From positions 62,001 through 126,000 of the forward strand of contig JAJTGR010000022.1 of assembly GCA_021299375.1 (NCBI GenBank): a stretch of DNA of 64,000 nucleotides. The letters run 5' to 3'. The notes under the pieces are model-generated. The model saw only the letters and a program-made list of their open reading frames with translations, was not told the origin of the DNA and did no database searches. Source of the DNA: Gemmatimonadota bacterium. Lineage in GTDB: Bacteria; Gemmatimonadota; Gemmatimonadetes; Gemmatimonadales; Gemmatimonadaceae. A program made the translations under genes and the position numbers. This document shows positions 6,361-15,911 of this stretch, one piece after another (position 1 is the first letter of the stretch; the number at the start of each line of letters is the position of its first letter).

Positions 6361-9022
6361 CGAATTCGTGGTGTCCGATGAGCGTCTGGTGCCGGTGTTC
6401 ACGGCAGACGGGCATGTCGACGAGGGGAGTGTACACGCCTGGCTGGACGACGCCTTCGACGAGACGGCGGCTGCGCTGGTGGCCGCCCACGTGGAGACCT
6501 GCGCGGCCTGCGCCGCGGCGGTGGCGGAGGCGCGCGGCCTGATCGCGGGAAGTGCGCGGGTGCTGGGGGCGCTCGATGCGGTGCCGGCCGGCGTCGTGTC
6601 GCGGGATGATGCGGCGCGGACGGCGGCGCGCGTCCTCGCGGCGGCTGACGCACGGGAACGACGGTCGCGACGGCCGTGGTGGGTGGGGGTGGCCGCAGCG
6701 GCGGTGCTGGCCGTGGGAGGCGGCGCGGTCGTGTGGTCACGGGCAGGAACGCCGCGCGAGGTGGCGCGCGTGGCGGCGGGGACGGAATCGGCGGTGGCGA
6801 GGCAGGCGGGAATGGCGCGAGCCGATACGGCGCGAGCCGAAACGGCACGAACCCTCACTGCGCGAGCCGATACGGCGCGAGCCGATACGGCGCGAGCCGA
6901 TACGGCGCGAGCTGATGCGGCGCGAGCTGATGCGGCGCGAGCCGATACGGCGCGAGCGCTCACCGCGCGAGCCGAGATGGCGCGAGCCGATGGCGCGGAG
7001 GCGGCAGCGCCGCGCGCGGTACCAGCTGTTGCACCGCTGGCTACACCTGCCGCACGAGGGACCGTCATCGTCACCGGCACCGTGCGCGATGCGATGGGGG
7101 GACAGCCGATCGCGGGCGCGCTGGTCACCGTGATGCGCGGTGGGATCGCCCTCACGCCGGTCGGTTCGCGCACGGAGCGCAACGGCCGCTACCGTGTTCG
7201 CGTCGAGAGCGTTACGCCGGAGACCATGCTGATGGTGCGGGCCGAACGGCCGGGCTACCAGCCACGCGCCCTCATGGTACGCGCCGGCGTCGATACGGCG
7301 TTCGTCGACCTCCGCCTCGCGCCCAGCGTCAACACGCTGGCCGCGGCCGCACCCCCGGAGCCCACGACCGGCTCCGCCCGTACGATGGAGACACCGAGCA
7401 TGACGGCCGTGCGGCGAGTGGGCGCGGCGCCGGCATCGGCGAGTGTCGCTGAGGATTTTTCCGGCCGCGCCGTCGCCGGCGGCATCGCCCGCGTCAGGGC
7501 CCCCGGCAGCACCCCCGGCAGCACCCCCGTCATCAGTACGGGACCGCGCCAGCGCCGCCCGGGGGAGCCGTTCAATCGCGAGCAGTACGAGCGCATCGAA
7601 GACAACCCGTTCCTTGGCGTGCGCAGCAACCCGCTCTCCACGTTCTCCATCGACGTCGATCGGGCCGCCTATGCCAACGTGCGCCGCTTCATCACCGGCG
7701 GCCAGCGCCCGCCGGCGGACGCGGTGCGCATCGAAGAGCTGGTGAACTACTTCCCGTACACGGTGCCGGCCCCGCGCGGTATCGAACCCGTGGAGATCAC
7801 CAGCGAGGTCATGGCGGCACCGTGGCAGCCCCGGCACCAGCTCGTGCGCATCGCGCTGCAGGCCGCGCGCATCGAAACGGCCGACTTGCCGCCCAACAAC
7901 CTGGTCTTCCTGCTCGATGTGTCAGGCTCGATGCTGTCGCCGGACAAGCTGCCGCTCGTGAAGCAGGCCCTGCGCCTCCTCGTGGACCAGCTGCGGCCGC
8001 AGGACCGCGTCGCGATCGTGGCCTACGCCGGCGCCGCGGGGCTCGTGCTGCCCAGTGCGCGCGGCGACGAGAAGGTCCGCATCATGGAGGCGATCGATCA
8101 GCTCGAGGCCGGTGGCTCCACCGCCGGCGGCGCCGGCATCGAGCTCGCGTACCGGACGGCGCGGGAGCACTTCCTCGAGCGCGGCAACAACCGGGTGATC
8201 CTCGCCACCGACGGTGACTTCAACGTGGGCGTGAGCAGCGACGCGGAGCTCGAACGGCTTGTCGAGCGCCGGCGCATCGAGGGCACCTACCTCACCGTGC
8301 TTGGCGTGGGAACCGGCAACTACCAGGCGGCGAAGATGGAGAAGCTCGCCAAGGTGGGAAACGGCAACTTCGCCTACCTCGATGGGCTGGCCGAGGCGCG
8401 GAAGGTGCTGGTGGAGGAAATGGGCGCCACGCTGCGCACCGTGGCCAACGACGTGAAGCTGCAGGTGGAGTTCAACCCCGCGGCCGTGCAGGCGTATCGG
8501 CTGATCGGCTACGAGAACCGCCTGCTGCGCAACGAGGACTTCACCGATGACAGCAAGGACGCCGGCGACATCGGTGCCGGACACCAGGTCACGGCGCTCT
8601 ACGAGCTCGTGCCGGTTGGCGTCACGGGCACGGTGCCCGTACGCGACGTGGACGCGCTGCGCTACCTCGCGCCGGAGCGGATCGACGGGGCCACGCGGAC
8701 GACGAACACGAACGCCAACGAGCTGCTGTTCGTGAAGCTGCGCTACAAGCGTCCGGGTGAATCGCAGAGCCGGCTGCTGTCACATGCGGTGTCCGCCCGG
8801 CGCGGAGCACGGGGCAGCGATGACCTACGTTTCGCGGCGAGTGTGGCGTCGTTCGGCATGTTGCTGCGCGACAGCGAGTACCAGGGAAACACCAGCGCCG
8901 CGCAGGTCCTGGAGCAGGCCCGCGCGGCGCTGGGGAACGACGTGGGAGGTTATCGCGCCGAGTTCGTGCGACTCGTGGAGCGGTGGCGCGACCTCGGAAT
9001 TACTTCTGGCGGACGGCGGTGA
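6350..9022 (+). CDS. Anti-sigma zinc finger fused to YfbK-like VWA protein
   Basis: The 890-residue protein overlaps the sigma gene by 11 bases. Domains in order: a cytoplasmic anti-sigma zinc finger (H47xxxC51xxC54); a membrane helix (about 103-122); a 60-residue pentapeptide repeat linker (TARAD type, 155-214); a carboxypeptidase-regulatory-like beta domain (about 233-325); the YfbK N-terminal segment (DNPFLGVRSNPLSTFSIDVD); a von Willebrand A domain with the metal-binding motif DVSGSM and TDGDFNVG; and a YfbK-type C-terminal domain. The likely model is that the outer VWA domain senses a ligand and the inner finger releases the sigma factor. The fusion of sensor and anti-sigma in one chain is unusual. 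Confidence 0.88.
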   Translation: MSRDEFVVSDERLVPVFTADGHVDEGSVHAWLDDAFDETAAALVAAHVETCAACAAAVAEARGLIAGSARVLGALDAVPAGVVSRDDAARTAARVLAAADARERRSRRPWWVGVAAAAVLAVGGGAVVWSRAGTPREVARVAAGTESAVARQAGMARADTARAETARTLTARADTARADTARADTARADAARADAARADTARALTARAEMARADGAEAAAPRAVPAVAPLATPAARGTVIVTGTVRDAMGGQPIAGALVTVMRGGIALTPVGSRTERNGRYRVRVESVTPETMLMVRAERPGYQPRALMVRAGVDTAFVDLRLAPSVNTLAAAAPPEPTTGSARTMETPSMTAVRRVGAAPASASVAEDFSGRAVAGGIARVRAPGSTPGSTPVISTGPRQRRPGEPFNREQYERIEDNPFLGVRSNPLSTFSIDVDRAAYANVRRFITGGQRPPADAVRIEELVNYFPYTVPAPRGIEPVEITSEVMAAPWQPRHQLVRIALQAARIETADLPPNNLVFLLDVSGSMLSPDKLPLVKQALRLLVDQLRPQDRVAIVAYAGAAGLVLPSARGDEKVRIMEAIDQLEAGGSTAGGAGIELAYRTAREHFLERGNNRVILATDGDFNVGVSSDAELERLVERRRIEGTYLTVLGVGTGNYQAAKMEKLAKVGNGNFAYLDGLAEARKVLVEEMGATLRTVANDVKLQVEFNPAAVQAYRLIGYENRLLRNEDFTDDSKDAGDIGAGHQVTALYELVPVGVTGTVPVRDVDALRYLAPERIDGATRTTNTNANELLFVKLRYKRPGESQSRLLSHAVSARRGARGSDDLRFAASVASFGMLLRDSEYQGNTSAAQVLEQARAALGNDVGGYRAEFVRLVERWRDLGITSGGRR
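6812..6991 (+). repeat. 15-bp in-frame coding repeat, twelve units
   Basis: Twelve 15-bp units (consensus GCGCGAGCCGATACG phase) encode TARAD-like pentapeptides directly after the membrane helix of the anti-sigma/VWA protein. Most units are nearly identical at DNA level, which suggests recent slippage expansion. The array is open in antisense frames as well. Confidence 0.9.
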
Positions 9023-9380
9023 AAGGGAACCCACCCATGCCGGCCACATCGAGCAGGCCGCTCATGTTGTCGTTGTCCTTCATGGCGGCCGCGCCATTGA
9101 TGACAATCTGCTGTCCGCCCATGTCGAGGGCGAAGCCGAAGAACACCGAGTCGCCCTTGACCACGCCGCGGAGGTTGGCGGTCCCAAGTTCGGACTCGGT
9201 GACGCCGGCGATGGAGTCGCCCTTCTGCTCGATGGTGAGCATGGACGTGCGGGCCTGATCGGGGGTAGCGATGTTCATCGTCCACTTGCCCGACAAATCG
9301 GCGAAGAGACGGGGCGCGGCCACCGCCGCGCTGGCAGCGACCGAGACGAGCGCAACGGAAGCGAGGAGACGACGGAGCAT
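9000..9380 (-). CDS. Secreted protein of unknown function
   Basis: The 126-residue protein has a clear signal peptide (MLRRLLASVALVSVAASAAVA) followed by an all-beta-looking domain (LSGKWTMNIATPDQ, then ELGTANLRGVVKGDSVFF). It looks like the small beta modules found next to hydrolases in related bacteria, but I cannot name a function. The ATG at 9380 is chosen because it starts the signal peptide. Its 3' end overlaps the convergent anti-sigma/VWA gene by 23 bases, so the two transcripts would be antisense at their ends. Confidence 0.7.
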   Translation of the reverse strand: MLRRLLASVALVSVAASAAVAAPRLFADLSGKWTMNIATPDQARTSMLTIEQKGDSIAGVTESELGTANLRGVVKGDSVFFGFALDMGGQQIVINGAAAMKDNDNMSGLLDVAGMGGFPFTAVRQK

Positions 9381-9664
9381 GGCGGGATCGGGGTTGGGTG
9401 GAATGGTGACTCGGGGCATCGGCCGGCGACCGGCAGCGCCCCCCCGGATGGCGACAAACCTATCGACTTCCGGCCTCCCTACGCCATGGCCACCATGACG
9501 GTTTCTGTCATCCCGCAACCCCTTCGTCAGCACGGGGGCCGTGTTGGGGGCGGCGTCCGGCAGCGGCTATGTGCACTCCGGGACTTATTCCGGCCGGCTG
9601 CCGGGCCGGGCGGGTACGGCCTCGCCATCAGCCAGCCGGCGGCAGGACGGCACTCGCACCGCCG

Positions 9665-10807
9665 TCAGGCCTGCCACACCGGTCGCCACCCGCCCGTTCG
9701 CAGCGCACGGTGCAGCAGCGTCCCGCCCAGCAGGGCCACCGCGTATCCGTACGGCGCGAAGGCGGCCGTCGCGCCGCAGGCCAGCGCCACCCCGAATGCC
9801 ACCGGGGTGGGCCACAGGTCGCGGACCAGTGCCAGCACCGCCACCGCCTCGACCAGCAGCAGCGCGCCGAGCATCGGCGCCGGCACCAGCCGCTGGAACG
9901 CCGACGGGTCGCCCGCGAGGAACAGCCCGGCCAGCACGAGCGCACTGCCGTAGATCACGGCGCTGGCGCCCGTCCGAGCCCCGAACGCGTAGTGCCCCGC
10001 GATGCCGCCCGAGCCGTGACAGACGGGCAGCCCGCCCAGGGGGGCAGCGATCAGGTTCATGAGGCCATACGTCGCGCCGATGCGACGGACGGTGAGCGGC
10101 TCGCGCTCGGGGAAGAAGTCTGCCACCACCTGCCGCGTGGCGAGCACGGAATTGCCGAGCGACAGAGCGATTTGCGGCAGCGCGAGGAGTAGCGTGGCCT
10201 GCGCGAACTCGGTGCCGGTGGGCCAGCGCGTGGGGAACGACGGCATGTGGACGCCGAACGGACTGGGCATCCCGGCCGGCCACGTCAGCGCGGCGTACCC
10301 CAACCCCAGCGCGAGCACCACCAGCCCCCCCGGCACCGTCCTGTTGGTACGCAGTGCGAGGATCACCACGAGCGCCATGGCGGCCAATGCCCAGCCCGCC
10401 GCCCCTTCCGCCGGCAGGAATCGGGTCAACGCGAGATTCCCCAGTTGCAGCCCCAGACCGACCTGCACCCCGCGGACGACCGGTTTCGGGACCACACGCG
10501 CAATCCACTCGAGCGCACCCGTCCATGCCAGCACGAGCATCGTCGTACCCACGATCAGGCCACCCGCGGCCAGCAGGGTCGGCGCGAGCTTGCCGGCGAT
10601 GGCGATGGCGGCCATGGCCTTGAGGGGCTGCACCGGCATCGGGAGGCGATAGACCAGCCCGGAGGCAATCTGGAGGGCGCCGAAGACCATGAACACCGTG
10701 GTCGGGTCCATGCCGGTGGCGAGAACCACGCCGACCAGCAGCGGGAGATCCGTTCCGAGGTCGCCGAAGGCCCCAGCCAGTTCGTGGCGCGTGAAGGTGA
10801 ACGACAC
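9665..10807 (-). CDS. MOT1-like sulfate/molybdate transporter
   Basis: The 380-residue polytopic protein belongs to the MOT1/SulP-like superfamily. It opens with HELAGAFGDLGTDLPLLVG, has the PMPVQPLKAMAA segment after the second helix, and near residue 290 the PVCHGSGGIAGHYAFGARTG loop; these are the paired conserved blocks of the family. About ten membrane helices are visible. It should import molybdate or sulfate. The GTG at 10807 places the family N-terminus correctly; an in-frame ATG at 10870 is an alternative but would leave only 9 bases to the divergent ABC gene. No mod genes lie nearby. Confidence 0.85.
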   Translation of the reverse strand: MSFTFTRHELAGAFGDLGTDLPLLVGVVLATGMDPTTVFMVFGALQIASGLVYRLPMPVQPLKAMAAIAIAGKLAPTLLAAGGLIVGTTMLVLAWTGALEWIARVVPKPVVRGVQVGLGLQLGNLALTRFLPAEGAAGWALAAMALVVILALRTNRTVPGGLVVLALGLGYAALTWPAGMPSPFGVHMPSFPTRWPTGTEFAQATLLLALPQIALSLGNSVLATRQVVADFFPEREPLTVRRIGATYGLMNLIAAPLGGLPVCHGSGGIAGHYAFGARTGASAVIYGSALVLAGLFLAGDPSAFQRLVPAPMLGALLLVEAVAVLALVRDLWPTPVAFGVALACGATAAFAPYGYAVALLGGTLLHRALRTGGWRPVWQA

Positions 10808-10879
10808 TCCGCAATATCGCGCCGGACGACACGGGGCCGCGACCCTCCCCTGCGTCGTGCAGGTCGCCATCTTTCGTCC

Positions 10880-11837
<958 letters not shown>

Positions 11838-11845
<8 letters not shown>

Positions 11846-13121
11846 GCTCGTCGCCGTCATCCGCCGCGAGTACCTCGAGCGGGTCCGTTCCAAGTGGTTC
11901 GTGATCGCCACGCTCTTCGGCCCGCTGTTCTTCGGTGTGCTGATGGTCGTGCCCTCGCTGCTCGCCGCCAGAGAACGCGGCAATGCCCGCGGCGGGGACG
12001 TCGTGATCCTTGATGCCTCGGCCAGCGATCTCGGCGACCGGCTGGCCACGCAGCTCGCCGGTGGTGTGGCGGGAAGCAGCACCCGGCCGCAGGTCCGCAC
12101 GCTCGACGCCGACGAACTGGCGCCGGCCGAGTCGCTGGCCACGCGGCAGGTGGTGACCGATGCGCTGAAAGGGTATCTCGTGCTCGACAGCGCCACGGTG
12201 GCCACAGGCGCGGCGCGCTACGCGGGCAGCAACACGACGGCAATCTTCGACATGCAGCGACTCGAGTCGGCGCTGCAGCGGGAGCTGCTGGGACTGCGCA
12301 TCGAGAAGAGCGGCGTGGACCCCGAGGTGGGTCGCGCGCTCGCCGCGACGCGGGCGAGCATCGCCACCGAACGGCTCTCGTCGCGCGGCCGCGGTGGCTC
12401 CGGCCAGGTCAACTTCATCGTCGGCTTCGCGGTCGCGATGCTGCTGTACCTGGTGACGTTCATCTACGGACTCAACGTGCTGCGCGGCGTGTTGGAGGAA
12501 AAGCAGACGCGCGTCGCCGAAGTCGTCATTGCCAGCATTCCGGCCAACCGCCTGCTGTGGGGCAAGGTGATCGGCGTGGGCGGCGTGGGGCTCACGCAGA
12601 TGGTGCTCTGGCTGGGCATGAGCTTCGTGCTCTGGCAGCTGCGCTCGCCGCTGCTGTCTCGCTTCGGTGTGGATGCGGCGCCGTTTGCCATGCCCGACGT
12701 GGGCGCGGGGTCGGTGGCGCTGCTGCTGGCGTTTTTCCTGTTGGGTTTCACTCTCTATGCCGGGCTCTTTGCCGCCGCCGGGGCCAGCGTGAGCAGCGAG
12801 CAGGAGGCGCAACAGGCGCAGATGCCGGTGGTGCTGCTGCTGGTGTCGAGCATCGTGTTTGCCCAGAACATCCTCATGCAGCCCGACGGCATGATGGCGC
12901 GCGTGTTCTCGATGATGCCGCATTCGGCACCGATCATCATGCCGCTGCGCATGACGGTGTCCCCGGTGCCCACGCAGGAACTGGTCATCGCGCTGCTCTC
13001 GGTGGCACTGGGGGCCGCCGCCAGCGTGTGGGTGGCCGGCCGGATCTACCGGGTGGGGCTGCTCATGTACGGCAAGCGCCCGTCCCTGCGCGAGCTGCTG
13101 CGCTGGGTGCGGGCGCGGTAG
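11838..13121 (+). CDS. ABC-2 type permease (NatB-like)
   Basis: The 427-residue membrane subunit is the partner of the preceding ATPase. It has the N-terminal amphipathic IRREYLERVRSKWF, first helix (FVIATLFGPLFFGVLMVV), a large extracytoplasmic domain (about 45-185), then five to six helices including the EEKQTRVAEVVIASIPANRLLWGKVIG coupling segment characteristic of NatB. Overlap with the ATPase gene implies translational coupling. Followed by a hairpin. Confidence 0.92.
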
Positions 13122-13130
13122 CGGAGGCTC

Positions 13131-13155
13131 GGCGCGGGCGCAGGGCTCCCGCGCC
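13131..13155. terminator. Hairpin between convergent genes
   Basis: GGCGCGGG (13131-13138) pairs with CCCGCGCC (13148-13155) around a 9-nt loop, ten bases after the permease stop and upstream (in coordinates) of the stop of the convergent bacilliredoxin gene. Stem is GC-only and lacks a U-tract. Confidence 0.4.
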
Positions 13156-13195
13156 CGGGCCAGGCCGTGTGCCGGCTGAACTCACGCCGGCGGAT

Positions 13196-13633
13196 TCACG
13201 CCGGCTGTGCGGCGGATGAGCAGTAGGCGTCGAACGCGCGCGTGAGGTCGGCCGCGATCTCCTGCGCACTGCGCCCCTCGATCTGGTGCCGCTCGAGCAT
13301 GAACACCACGTCCCCGTCCTTCATGAGCGCAATGCTCGGCGACGACGGCCGGTAGCCCACGAACAGCGAGCGCGCCCGCTGGGTGGCCTCGACGTCCTGC
13401 CCCGCGAAGACGGTGGTGGCCACATCGGGCTTCACCGCATGAGACAGCGCCATGGCCACGGCGGGCCGCGCGTTGCGCGCGGCGCAGCCGCACACCGAGT
13501 TCACGACCACCAGCGCCGTGCCCGGCTGACCGACGAGCGATGCGTCCACGTCGGCCGCGGTGCGAAGCTCCTGGACGCCGAGACGCGTGAGTTCCTCGCG
13601 CATGGGAATGAGCAGCTGTTCGGGGTACATCAT
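13196..13633 (-). CDS. BrxA/BrxB family bacilliredoxin-like protein
   Basis: The 145-residue thioredoxin-fold protein has the family's CGC active site (C48-G-C50 in VNSVCGCAARNARPAV), the opening MMYPEQLLIPMREELTRLGV and the SPSIALMKDGDVVFMLERHQIEG segment. In Firmicutes the family removes bacillithiol from proteins; outside them it may act as a general disulfide or thiol-mixed-disulfide reductase. The start at 13633 has GAGGGA upstream. It lies 109 bases beyond the GroES-like gene and may have its own promoter. Confidence 0.88.
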   Translation of the reverse strand: MMYPEQLLIPMREELTRLGVQELRTAADVDASLVGQPGTALVVVNSVCGCAARNARPAVAMALSHAVKPDVATTVFAGQDVEATQRARSLFVGYRPSSPSIALMKDGDVVFMLERHQIEGRSAQEIAADLTRAFDAYCSSAAQPA

Positions 13634-13742
13634 GGGTCTGGTCCCTCTGGCAGAAGGTGAAGGGGGGGCAGGACGACGATGATCAGGGAGGAGGGAGCAC
13701 ACGGCGCGGCCGCCGGCGCCTCACCCTGCCTCGTCGGTGCCG

Positions 13743-14129
13743 TCAGAAATCCGGGATGTCTTCGCGGGGTTCGCGCACCAGCGCGAGGATCGCCGCCTGC
13801 GGAACCACGAGGAACTGTTGATTCTCGAACGTGATCTCGACGGCGGCCTTGCGGAAGAACAGGGCGTAGTCACCGACCTGCGCCTGCATGGGGACATACC
13901 GCGCCTCACGGCCCGAGGATCCACCAATCCGCCACGGTTCGTCACCCTGGTCGGCCAGGTCCGGCAGGGCGAGTCCGGGACCGGTGGAGACGATCTCCCC
14001 GCCCTGCACCGCCTGGTTGTCCACCGCCGTGGGTGGCAGGTACAGCCCAACCTTCGAGCGCTGCTCGCCGTCCTCGACTTTCACGAGGACGCGGTCGCCC
14101 ACTACGATGAGTCGCTTGTGCTTGCTCAT
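13743..14129 (-). CDS. GroES-like co-chaperonin family protein
   Basis: The 128-residue protein has the cpn10 fold: DRVLVKVEDGEQRSKVGLYLPP (mobile-loop region), GGEIVSTGPG, then QVGDYALFFRKAAVEITFENQQFLVV. It is about 30 residues longer than ordinary GroES, with an insertion near residues 58-80. There is no groEL beside it, so it is probably a second, specialised GroES-like protein and not the housekeeping one. Its ATG overlaps the stop of the Ser/Thr kinase gene (ATGA), implying coupled translation. Confidence 0.82.
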   Translation of the reverse strand: MSKHKRLIVVGDRVLVKVEDGEQRSKVGLYLPPTAVDNQAVQGGEIVSTGPGLALPDLADQGDEPWRIGGSSGREARYVPMQAQVGDYALFFRKAAVEITFENQQFLVVPQAAILALVREPREDIPDF

Positions 14130-15889
14130 GTCCGAAAACTAGTGTCCGGCGGAAGGGTGCCCGGAGGGGCTGCCCCGAGTCGATTTCGCTCGGCGGCAAA
14201 GCGGGCGAGTTCCTCCACGAGTTCCCGGAGTTCGCGGGACTTGGCCTTCACGGTCCGCCCAAGCAACAGCCTGGCACTGCCAAGCGCTGACACGAGGATG
14301 CCAGCGGCGAGTGCCACCCCGGTCCCCGGATTGCCAGTGTTGATCAGCACACCAAGGGTCGCAGTGCCCACGCTGAACCCGGCTCCGAGTCCGAGACCGA
14401 CGAACAAGCCGGTCACGGTCTGCGACAGGTCCTCGAAGGCGCGCACCGTGGTGCGCCCGTTCCTGGCCGACAGGGTCAGCTGCAAAGCCCGCGGAGTCGC
14501 CGCGTGATTGGGGCGCGGGACACTGGTGCTGATCGTGAGCGTCCGCCCGACGGCACTGATCGACACGAGGTCCCCCAGCGAACGGCGCGCGATGTCGGCC
14601 ACGTCCTCGAATGCCTCGAGGGAGAGCTCCCCCTCCACCACGGCCTCGAACTCGATCTTGCTGTGCGCCCCCAGAAACACGTTGGGCGCCGCGAGCGCCT
14701 GCCGCCCCGCGTGCACGATCACGTCGGTAGGCGGATGGGCCGCGGCGGCCTGCTCGGCCATGGCCCGTTCCACGTACTTCGGGGCGATCCCTGCCTCCAC
14801 GGCCCCCTCCTTCACCAGCGCCGCCTCGTAGCCGCGGGTGAGCGCCGGTTCCGCGGGTGGGGCCGGAAACTGGGCCGGCGGCACCACGACCCCGGTATTG
14901 GCCTGCAGCTCGGCCGCGCGGGCCCACACCGCCTCAGCCTCCGCCGACGACAGGGGCCGGGCCGGCAAGGTGGGCGAGGCCGGGATCACCACCGGCACCG
15001 GCAGGGCGGCGGCGGGCGCCTCGGCGCCGTCGTCGTCGGGGGCCAGCGTGTCCAGCCGCTCCAGCAGTGCCCGCGCGGACGCCAGCCGTGCCTCGCGGCG
15101 CTTGGCGAGCAGGTCGTGCACCAGCGCGTCCACCGACGCGGGCACGTGCGGCGCGACCTCGCGCAGCCGCGGCGGCGCCGTGTTGACGTGGGCCACCAGC
15201 ACCGCCGAGTTGTTGGCCCGCTCGAACGGGAAGCGCCCGCTGAGCATGCGGAAGAGCAGCACCCCCAGCGCGTACAGGTCGCTCCGGCCGTCGAGCGGCT
15301 CGCCCATGACCTGCTCGGGACTCATGTAGTGCACGGTGCCGAGCACGGTGCCGGTGGCGGTGATGGGCTGGGCCTCGCTCACGCGGGCGATGCCGAAGTC
15401 GGTGACCACGGCGCGTCCGGCGCCATCGAGCAGCACGTTCTCGGCCTTGATGTCACGGTGCACCACGTTGGCCGCGTGTGCGGCCTCCAGCGCCAGCGCC
15501 AGCTGCCGCACAATGGCCAGCGCGGCCGGCACGTCGAGCGGCCCGTCGCGCAGCAAGCGCTCGGCGAGCGACTCGCCCTCCACGTAGCCCATGGTGAAGT
15601 ACACCACGCCATCACGCTCGGCGGCGGAGTAGATGGGCACGATGTTGGGGTGCGACAGCGCGGCGGCGGTGCGCGCCTCGCGCAGGAAGCGCTGGCGCAC
15701 CTGCGCATCGGCCATGAGGTGCGACGGCAGCGTCTTGATGGCCACCCGCCGTTCGAGCTGCGTGTCCTCGGCGAGGTAGACCACACCCATGCCCCCCCGC
15801 CCGATCTCGCGCACGAGACGGAATGCGCCGGCGACGGCGCGGGCGAGCGAGGGAGCAGGATCGGCCCAGGCCTGGGCGTCGGTGTTCAT
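14126..15889 (-). CDS. Eukaryotic-like Ser/Thr protein kinase with membrane C-terminus
   Basis: A 587-residue protein. The kinase domain (about 23-285) has the glycine loop GRGGMG (30-35), VAIK lysine 52, HRDIKAENVLL, TDFGIA and the APE-region variant MSPEQ. A proline/alanine linker follows. Around 330-450 there is a helical segment resembling short SHOCT-like pairs plus an alpha/beta stretch; near 500-560 come two hydrophobic helices. There are no PASTA repeats. It lies 22 bases after the FAD oxidase gene and overlaps the GroES-like gene, so it probably belongs to the polyamine/membrane operon as its regulator. The ATG at 15889 is preferred; an upstream extension has no similarity. Confidence 0.88.
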   Translation of the reverse strand: MNTDAQAWADPAPSLARAVAGAFRLVREIGRGGMGVVYLAEDTQLERRVAIKTLPSHLMADAQVRQRFLREARTAAALSHPNIVPIYSAAERDGVVYFTMGYVEGESLAERLLRDGPLDVPAALAIVRQLALALEAAHAANVVHRDIKAENVLLDGAGRAVVTDFGIARVSEAQPITATGTVLGTVHYMSPEQVMGEPLDGRSDLYALGVLLFRMLSGRFPFERANNSAVLVAHVNTAPPRLREVAPHVPASVDALVHDLLAKRREARLASARALLERLDTLAPDDDGAEAPAAALPVPVVIPASPTLPARPLSSAEAEAVWARAAELQANTGVVVPPAQFPAPPAEPALTRGYEAALVKEGAVEAGIAPKYVERAMAEQAAAAHPPTDVIVHAGRQALAAPNVFLGAHSKIEFEAVVEGELSLEAFEDVADIARRSLGDLVSISAVGRTLTISTSVPRPNHAATPRALQLTLSARNGRTTVRAFEDLSQTVTGLFVGLGLGAGFSVGTATLGVLINTGNPGTGVALAAGILVSALGSARLLLGRTVKAKSRELRELVEELARFAAERNRLGAAPPGTLPPDTSFRT

Positions 15890-15911
15890 CAGGATGGTGA
15901 GAATCCGGTCA

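Noticed and set aside
6812-6991. Repeat array considered as a CRISPR
   Set aside because: Units are contiguous with no unique spacers, in frame with a coding gene, and no cas genes are present.
5764-7837. Long minus-strand frames with SARAV or RRIGS repeats
   Set aside because: They are antisense translations of the 15-bp repeat and its surroundings in the anti-sigma/VWA gene.
9381-9664. 284-bp gap checked for a small gene
   Set aside because: Open frames lack start signals and recognisable protein features; a weak CCGGCC/GGCCGG hairpin near 9590-9609 was too short to call.
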